A DNA stretch of 64,000 nucleotides from Panicum virgatum (taxonomy: Eukaryota > Streptophyta > Magnoliopsida > Poales > Poaceae), in NCBI RefSeq assembly GCF_016808335.1, contig NC_053148.1:19794461-19858460 (forward strand), read 5' to 3'. The notes under the pieces were generated by a model, which was not told where the DNA came from, searched no databases, and worked only from the letters and a program-made list of their open reading frames with translations. Shown here one piece after another: positions 57,733 to 64,000 of this stretch; the first letter of the stretch is position 1; each line of letters begins with the position of its first letter. Position numbers and translations under genes: made by a program.

Positions 57733-58950
57733 TGTCGGTCAAAACCCACCGGCGAGTAGCGACAGGCAACACGAAGAGCCGGGAGGTCGCCGGGGCGCTG
57801 GCAGGCACTGCTTCCTCGGACAACGGCCCGCAATCCGGCACACGCCGAAGATTCCGGAGAATGCATGCCGTGCCACCTGACCTATACCCGATCAGGAGGG
57901 TGCGAACGTGCTTGCGATGATTTGCCTGCATACACAAACACGTGGAAACGTAAGTCCGAGCTGTGGTCGGCTCCCCGGGACGACTCTTGCATCGGCTTTA
58001 AAGAGCTGATCAGGTCTCGGTGTCAGATTGGATCTGCAACTATCCGGATATTGATGAATAAAGCAAATAATTATGGAAAACTTGCTTCAATTAAATCTAG
58101 CTGATTCAATCCACGACGGTAAAAGCCTCACTGCTAGATCGGAACATCCTACACATAACTAGGCCTAGCGAATATAACAGATAACTAAACCATAACCGAA
58201 AACAGAGGCCTAAGAACTAGCAAGAGCCGATTCCCGGAATAATCCCTATCAAGGCTAAGGTAAAGCATCTATTACATCACCGGAACATCCAATCTGTTTG
58301 CAGGGCCTAACCTAACAGATATTGAGCTAATTCTTATAAAATAAGAACAAACTGTAACAGGTTGGATCAACTAGATAGAAAAGAAGCAAGGTTATGCAAC
58401 TAATCCTTTATGATGAGAACTAGCTTAAGATCAAGCATGAACACATAGAGAAAACATGATATTCGTAGATGGTAAACAATAAGATCAAGATAGATCTACT
58501 AAAAGCCATGCTACGAACATCAAGATAACTAGTACTACCCGCCATAAAAATGCTTTAGTACGAGTAATACCAAGGTAAAGGCAAGAACAATGCTGCCCTG
58601 ATCGCAAGAAGGCAATCAGGGCAGCATGGCGCTTACTTGGATGAAACCCTAAGATTAGGGGTGGCGATATGCCGAGAGTTGTTGTTTGCGAGACGTGATG
58701 ACGTTCTCTCTCTTTTTCATGAATAACATAGGGTACATATTTATAGTCCGAAGACTTGGGAAACAATCTAAACTAATGTATCCACATCGGACTCTATCTC
58801 TAACTCAATCTGAACTAAATCTAAGGATACATGGCCCACATGGCCCAAATACTCGCGCAGGAGCCGATTCGTAACCCTTCTTTAATTTCTTCATTAAGCC
58901 CAACTCACTCGCGGCCCATTAATTAATCTTGTTAATTTATGGCGATAACA
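57733..58950 (-). repeat. C 3' LTR
   Basis: 1218 bp, TGTCGGTCAAAACCCACC to GGCGATAACA (TG...CA). The minus strand just outside reads CCAGGGGGCATG, a polypurine tract. Only one LTR lies in the window, so the borders rest on the TG/CA ends and the tract. Confidence 0.75.
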
Positions 58951-59215
58951 CATGCCCCCTGGTTTTGGCAATGATAATTCCAAAACCACTCCGTTGCTTC
59001 ATCTTCCCGTTAATGCTCATTAAAACACACTGCAACCACCAAGGAAGACGCAACGTCTCTGCAACTGGCTCCTCGTAGAATGTAAAACTGCCGATCCGTC
59101 TTCCATCCTTTTACTATTTAATCTCTTCCCGAATCGGCTCTCTTCATGGCAAACTCATCTTCCTCCCAAAGCCAAGTAGCACAGAAAAAACCCCAACCTT
59201 CATCAGCTAGTAGCC

Positions 59216-59764
59216 ATGGCGATTTCCTCCTCCTCCGACTCCAACTCCATTGGCCGATCTTCTTCTCCCCCTCCTTATTCCCCTTCTTCCTCAGAGCTTT
59301 CTGCCTCCTCTCTCGACTCCATCCCCGAGAGCCGAGAGCCGACACCAGAGTACGATCCGACAGCGGCGTACGAGGCGCTTGCTCCTCTGCATTGGGATGC
59401 AGAGGTGTTCGACTTCGGGACCGTCTCCGAGGAGGACGAGCCCGAGACCGAGGGCGAAGACCTCCAACTCCTGTTCCAGGAGGAGTTGGAGAGCAGCGAC
59501 GAAGAAGACTCCTCCTCGGATGGAGCTGATTCCTCCTTGGAAGAGGAAATCAGCTCCTCCTCCAGCGATGAACTGATGGGCGGAAAGTCCTTCCGGTTCC
59601 TCATGTCCTCTGAGGAGGACATCGAGGAAGAGAGCCGCGGCGGCGGCGGCGGCAGCGACGACGTCAAGACGGACGGCGGCAGCAGCGCCTTCAACGACGC
59701 CAGTGACGACGACGACGACGGTGGGGATGCGCCGCCCCGAAGCCCCAAGCGCCGTAGGTACTAG
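59216..59764 (+). CDS. Acidic Ser/Asp/Glu-rich protein encoded antisense in element C
   Basis: 182 codons starting MAISSSSDSN with a good ATG context (AGCCATGGC). Long Ser and Asp/Glu runs make it intrinsically disordered; it ends PPRSPKRRRY, a basic, nuclear-signal-like tail. No domain is recognised. It lies between the polypurine tract and the PMD gene on the same strand and could be a separate transcript or an upstream exon. Function unknown; a chromatin or RNA-binding accessory role would be speculation. Confidence 0.6.
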   Translation: MAISSSSDSNSIGRSSSPPPYSPSSSELSASSLDSIPESREPTPEYDPTAAYEALAPLHWDAEVFDFGTVSEEDEPETEGEDLQLLFQEELESSDEEDSSSDGADSSLEEEISSSSSDELMGGKSFRFLMSSEEDIEEESRGGGGGSDDVKTDGGSSAFNDASDDDDDGGDAPPRSPKRRRY

Positions 59765-59928
59765 GTACCTACGAGCAGTAGAAGTAGTACTGTAGGAGTA
59801 GGATTGTAAAGCCGAAGGATTAATTCCTTTGTAAAAATCAGCTTTTTCCTTTTAACGAAGTTAATTTCCTTCAATTGCTGTGTGTTTGATTTATTTTCCA
59901 AAAAGCCGATGGCAACGCATCAGGCTTC

Positions 59929-59936
59929 TATAAATA
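59929..59936 (+). promoter_or_regulatory. TATA box of the C antisense gene
   Basis: TATAAATA, 207 bp before the ATG at 60143. The leader between them is A-rich and free of stop-dense structure. Confidence 0.5.
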
Positions 59937-60142
59937 TCTAAGAGCCGATGAAATTCAAACTAGAAGCAACCCGCACAAGAGTAGAGTATCACTTCCACCT
60001 TGAACAGAACTCGAAACAAACTCTCAAATCCGAGCATAATTCGAAAACCCAGCTCTACAAATTCGAGCAAGAACTTCTCCAAGCATCCAGAATTCGATTC
60101 AGAACCCATAGCAATCAAACTCTAAACCAACAGATCTGAACC

Positions 60143-63101
60143 ATGGCAGACTCTGTAGCTCAAACAACAAATCCTGCAATCGATGATGCGGCAATCTGCA
60201 ACCTGAAGGTAATATTCAGCCTAATTCTTTTGGTTTTCCTCAGCTTATTAAGCCTCTGAACAAATTAAACTCTGAAACATGACACCATATGTAAATTTCT
60301 GAATCTCTAAACTTCAGGTGTCAGACATCCTTCTGCCGCATCCTTCCAATCCAAAATCTTTCTGTCTTGGCCCACGAACCTATGAAAACCCCATAGATTT
60401 GATCTCTTGTGAAGCAAATAGGATTCCTTTCATGAATCAAAACATTGATTTGAACCTCTGGGCCGACTGCTTAAGAGCCTGGCCTAACCCCCCCTGAGAG
60501 CTGGATTACATGGTACAACAGAGTAGCAAAAGCTTATATGCCCTTGTGGCAGGAATTGAACATAGCCGATGCACTTAGCTTATCATTATCTCCTCTTGAC
60601 AAAGATGAAAATCTTCTGAAAACTATCGGCTATTTTTGGTCTCATGCCCTGAACTGTTTCTTCTTTGGCCACAGTCCCATGACCCCTACTCTGCTAGATG
60701 TCACCATGATCACTGGCCTAGACATTGGATCTCCTAATCCTGCTGCCCACAAAATGGCAGAAGTTCCCTTTAAACTTTCATCCAAGGTTAACTGCACAAA
60801 CTGGGGCACTTACATGAACCAGCACATGAAAACAAAAGGTCTAGTGACTGAAAAGGAACACACAACCTTCTTAAATCTTTAGTTAGAACACTTCATCTTC
60901 TGTGGCCCTTCTTTAGCTCCATCTAAGAATTATCTTCCCTTGGCCTATCATCTGGCCCATGGCAACCGCACTGGCCTAGGTAAACTTTTCCTTGGAGAAA
61001 CCTACAGATATCTCCATTTGATGACATCTAACTTGCTTAAATAAAAGAAACTGAGAACTGGAGGCCCTTGGTGGTTTATTCAGTTGTGGGCACAACTGTA
61101 CTTTCAGCACCAGATCCCAAACTTCCAAGGCCTGACCAAGAATTCCTTTCCTGATGAGAGTGGCAAACCAATTAGATGTACTAGTTATGGCCAAGCTTTA
61201 TTTAGTCTTCCCGGCAGTAAACTGAACCCGGCGGATGCAGTAAAATGGTTCAAAGTCTTCTACAAAGGTCTAGACAACCCTCTTTTTTTCCATCACTGAA
61301 TCTGAAGCTTTTGAGAACCCAACTGCCTTCAGACTAGATAGTTTTGCCGATGACAACAGCACTCGGCATCTATACTCCCTAATGATCCGACCTGGTTTCC
61401 TTCCTGTTGGCATGAGTACTTCCAATAGAATTATCAAACCAGGCTATGAAACCTATCAACCAGTCGTAGCAGCTCGGCAATTTAGCTTAGGACAAGTCCC
61501 TCCCCACTTCCATATTCACCACTTGGTGGAGAGTAGAGCCGATCTGCCTGATGGTCTCACCAGCTCAAGATGCTACAGCATGCTTGACAACCTTCACATT
61601 CCAATACCAGCCGATCTGTCCTTCACTTCCTCATCAATCGACTTCTGCACATGGTGGGGAATGTGGAAAACTCATGTTTTCAGAAAAGCTCTAGGTCCTC
61701 GACTGCAGCACATTGATCCTGAGTATATAGTCCCCAAGGAAGAGGTACTGAATCTATGCACTTTATCCCCTCTGAGTCCTCTATCCTTTTACTTGTCTAA
61801 TCCTTGCTCACCTCTCTTACAGCAACAAGATGGTCCAACACCTGTGACCAGTAATGGGGAACCATTCCACTTTCTTCCAACTACTCCTGATATCCTCTTT
61901 TGTAAGGGATCACCATCAATGAAGAAAGTGATAATGACTATTCAGCCATACTTACTTCAGTCGGCTTCCAAACGAAGACAAGCTTCTGCAATTGTTGCCC
62001 CCCGAGTTCCAACCAAAAAGAGGAAGATGATTACAAAAAGGATCATTAAGAAAATTGTCCAATCTTCCCCAAGTCCATCAGATACTAACTCCAACCAGGT
62101 GATTCATCTTTTCTAAAACTTTTTCCTTATGCACATATATTCTGGTTGACCGTAATTCTATTTTCAGGACATGGCTGAAGACATCCCCAATGCAGAAAGC
62201 CCAGAACAACATGAGATGACTGCAAATCCTAATGTACTGATAGAGGCAAGTGAGGGGCAAGCTGACACAATCAATGTTCTTGATGTCGACACAAGCTCTA
62301 TTAGGACGATCGCTCTTGAACCGCCCAACGCTTCTTATTCAGAACAGGTAACATTACAAGAACCAATTCTGAACCAGCCAATAGCTTCATAAATGCACTT
62401 TGCTCTAACTTCAGATATGTCCATAGGGCTTTGACATTTCAGGTTTGCTTTCCTTTGACCTGGCATCAATGGGTCTGACTGCCCCTGGAGCAAAAGCACC
62501 ATCTTTGCAGCAATCGGCTAACTTGGCAAATCAGCTTCAACTCATCAAGGATCTGCTATCTGCTCCGATCATTACTCTGGTTGATGATTCCAGCAAGATA
62601 AAAGAATTTCTTGAGCAGATAGAATCTTAGCTTCCAGAATCACTTCGAGTCAAACTTTGGCCAGCCGGCCATCTTCCTTTCTTTCGGGCAGAGGTGAAGG
62701 CAGCACAACAGAGAATAGAACTGCGTCATTCTCAAATCCCTCTGAAAGCCAACATCGCTCGGAAGTGCAAAATACTCAATCAAAAGAAGGCGACTCTGGT
62801 TGCTAAAGCTGATATCTCCGAGAGCACAAGACGACTCAACCTCTTGGAAAAGGAATTGATGGAACTTGAAGAAAAGGTCCGCAATACCCAAAGACTAATC
62901 CAAGAGGAGAAAGCTTCGATCGCAAACTCCAAGCAGGAAGCCCAAGAAATGACTGAACAAATACATGCAAAGTTTGCTGAGATAAGCACCTTGAGTCGAC
63001 AGATAATATCAAGCGATGACAAGGACGACGAAGAAATCATTGCAAGAGATGACGTTGTACGTGCAGAAGCCATCCATGCCATAGAAGGATTCCTGAACTA
63101 G
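60143..63101 (+). pseudogene. C antisense gene: plant mobile domain protein with basic region and coiled coil
   Basis: ATG at 60143 (MADSVAQTTNP); exon 1 ends CTGAAG before GTAATATTC at about 60209, and exon 2 begins after TTCAG near 60319. The body matches the plant mobile domain (aminotransferase-like family, Pfam PF10536 from memory): WYNRVAKAYMPLWQEL, YFWSHALNCFFFGHSPMTPT, LDVTMITGLDIGSP. A C7 run near 60485 shifts the frame and stops occur at 60880-60882, near 61042 and at 62628-62630. Later exons join at CAG|GT sites near 62098, 62168, 62346 and 62442. A basic stretch KKRKMITKRIIKK near 62020 could be a nuclear signal. A coiled coil (RRLNLLEKELMELEEKVRNT) spans about 62760-63000. It ends EGFLN at 63101. 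Broken in this copy; function unknown. Confidence 0.8.
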
Positions 63102-63219
63102 TAGAACTATTCAGAAAACATTTGATGTTGCCTGTTAAACCTGAAACTTGTACTCATTTAAAACACCTTAAGTCGATGGTTACACATCGGCTATCTTGCT
63201 TCTCATATGTATTTTTACT

Positions 63220-63379
63220 AGCCAACTCAACGTGTTGGCCTCTCATTCATTTTTTTTACCGGCCAATTCAACGTGTTGGCCTATCTCTTTCTTTCTCTAT
63301 TTTTTTTTGCTGGCCAACTCAACGTGTTGGCCTATCTCTTTCTTTCTTTTTTTTTACTGGCCAACTCAACGTGTTGGCC
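63220..63379. repeat. C hairpin tandem repeats between antisense gene and integrase
   Basis: Four copies of a 21-bp inverted repeat, GGCCAAC-TCAACGT-GTTGGCC, at 63220-63240 (first base A), 63261-63281 (one change), 63312-63332 and 63359-63379. They are separated by T/C-rich spacers of 20-30 bp. The array lies between the stop of the plus-strand gene (63101) and the stop of the minus-strand integrase (63417). Confidence 0.92.
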
Positions 63380-63416
63380 TTCCTCGGTACAGCCAGATGG
63401 ATCTCATCGGCTCTTG

Positions 63417-64000
63417 TTACTCGCTTTCCCACATGCTCAGGAAATACTTCTTGAGGTGTTGGCCATTGATAGCAACAGGAAACTTGACGCCGTCCAACTC
63501 CTCGAGCATGTATGCATTCCCAGGCAAAACCTGATCAATCTTGTACGGCCCGTGCCAAGTTGGAGACCACTTGCCATATTTTCTATCTTTAGTTCCCAAT
63601 GGTAACACTGCCTCCCAAACTAGATCTCCAACCTGGAATTCTTTCGGCCTGACCCTTTTGTTGTACGCACGAGCAACTTTAGCCTTGTTTTCCTTAATTT
63701 TCTCAAGCAACCAAAGTCTTAGCTCTGTAAGATCCTCCACATTATCGTTCATCAAGGCTGCATACTGTTCAGCCGATAGATCATTCTGAAACTCAACACG
63801 CCTTGATCCGGCCGTAATCTCCCATGGTAACACAGCATCTTGGCAGTAGACCAAATGGTATGGTGACGTTTTGATGGATCTGTGACATGAATTTCGATAT
63901 GCCCACAAAGCTTCTGACAACACCTCATGCCAGCGCCTAGGATATTCATCGATCTTTCTCTTGATCAACTTGACAAGGCTCTGGTTGGATGCCTCAGCTT
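63417..64000 (-). CDS. C integrase, C-terminal part, runs off the window
   Basis: The open minus-strand frame carries the end of a Gypsy integrase: RKIDEYPRRWHEVLSEALWAY, then KTSPYHLVYCQDAVLPWE, then a C-terminal domain with VGDLVWEAVLPLG and WSPTWHGPYKIDQV, ending LKKYFLSMWESE at 63417. The catalytic DDE residues would lie beyond 64000. Unlike the A1 copy, no stop is seen in this stretch, so element C may have been more recently active. Confidence 0.85.
   Translation of the reverse strand, partial: AEASNQSLVKLIKRKIDEYPRRWHEVLSEALWAYRNSCHRSIKTSPYHLVYCQDAVLPWEITAGSRRVEFQNDLSAEQYAALMNDNVEDLTELRLWLLEKIKENKAKVARAYNKRVRPKEFQVGDLVWEAVLPLGTKDRKYGKWSPTWHGPYKIDQVLPGNAYMLEELDGVKFPVAINGQHLKKYFLSMWESE

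Larger units (their letters stand above)
57733..64000 (-). mobile_element. Element C: Gypsy LTR retrotransposon with plant-mobile-domain antisense gene, incomplete in window
   Basis: Begins with its 3' LTR (57733-58950) and continues with a plus-strand acidic ORF (59216-59764), a plus-strand PMD gene (60143-63101), a hairpin array (63220-63379) and the integrase end on the minus strand (63417 to the window edge). The layout is the same as A1 with a different antisense protein. It interrupted an A-family gag fragment. The rest of pol, gag and the 5' LTR must lie beyond 64000. Confidence 0.85.

Noticed and set aside
63220..63379. CRISPR-like array
   Set aside because: Short palindromic repeats with spacers of unequal length in a plant retrotransposon; spacers are low-complexity T/C tracts.
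63122..63605. Three overlapping plus-strand ORFs rich in Phe/Leu/Ser
   Set aside because: Artefacts of the T/C-rich spacers and repeated 21-bp hairpins.
1..64000. tRNA, rRNA or snRNA genes
   Set aside because: No cloverleaf or A/B-box pair was found; the tRNA-like sequences are only retrotransposon primer-binding sites.

Overview
This is plant nuclear DNA, almost certainly from a grass. The two host genes have many introns with GT-AG junctions and very GC-rich first exons, and the rest is dominated by grass-type transposable elements: Tat-like Gypsy elements, an Asp-tRNA-primed LTR family without coding capacity, Stowaway, Tourist, hAT and Mutator-type DNA elements, and RTE and L1 LINE fragments. 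Nothing looks bacterial, organellar or viral.

Host part (1-14.1 kb). Two genes lie in tandem on the minus strand. A DEAD-box RNA helicase (ATG 8843, stop 125, ten coding exons, 900 codons) carries a probable mitochondrial presequence and a long RGG/acidic repeat domain before a complete helicase core. Upstream of it is a PP2C-type Ser/Thr phosphatase (ATG 13856, stop 9732, eight coding exons, 340 codons) with all metal-binding residues. Every exon join was checked by hand for GT/AG and phase. Their introns hold a 5'-truncated RTE LINE with an 18-bp target duplication, a Copia-type LTR fragment and a complete solo LTR with a 5-bp duplication.

DNA-element zone (14.1-18.6 kb). A Tourist-like MITE contains a Mutator-type element, which in turn contains a hAT-like MITE; all three have visible target duplications. 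A Stowaway MITE and an L1 reverse-transcriptase fragment split by another MITE follow.

Retrotransposon zone (18.6-64 kb). Element A1 (18613-39250) is a Tat-like Gypsy element with gag-pol on the minus strand and an antisense, intron-containing gene on the plus strand. Element B1 (21672-31414) sits inside that antisense gene with duplication AGGAG. Element A2 (39256-57570) is a relative of A1 without pol; its antisense gene is split by B2 (41871-50994, duplication GTTCT). At 57733 a third element of the same architecture, C, begins: LTR, acidic Ser-rich ORF, antisense gene with a plant mobile domain, and the integrase end on the minus strand running out of the window.

The most unusual recurring pattern is in A1, A2 and C. 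Each has an antisense gene with its own TATA box and a C-terminal coiled coil, meeting the pol (or former pol) end at an array of hairpin-forming tandem repeats. The B family is separately odd: about 6 kb of non-coding interior carrying up to four diverged copies of one roughly 340-bp module.
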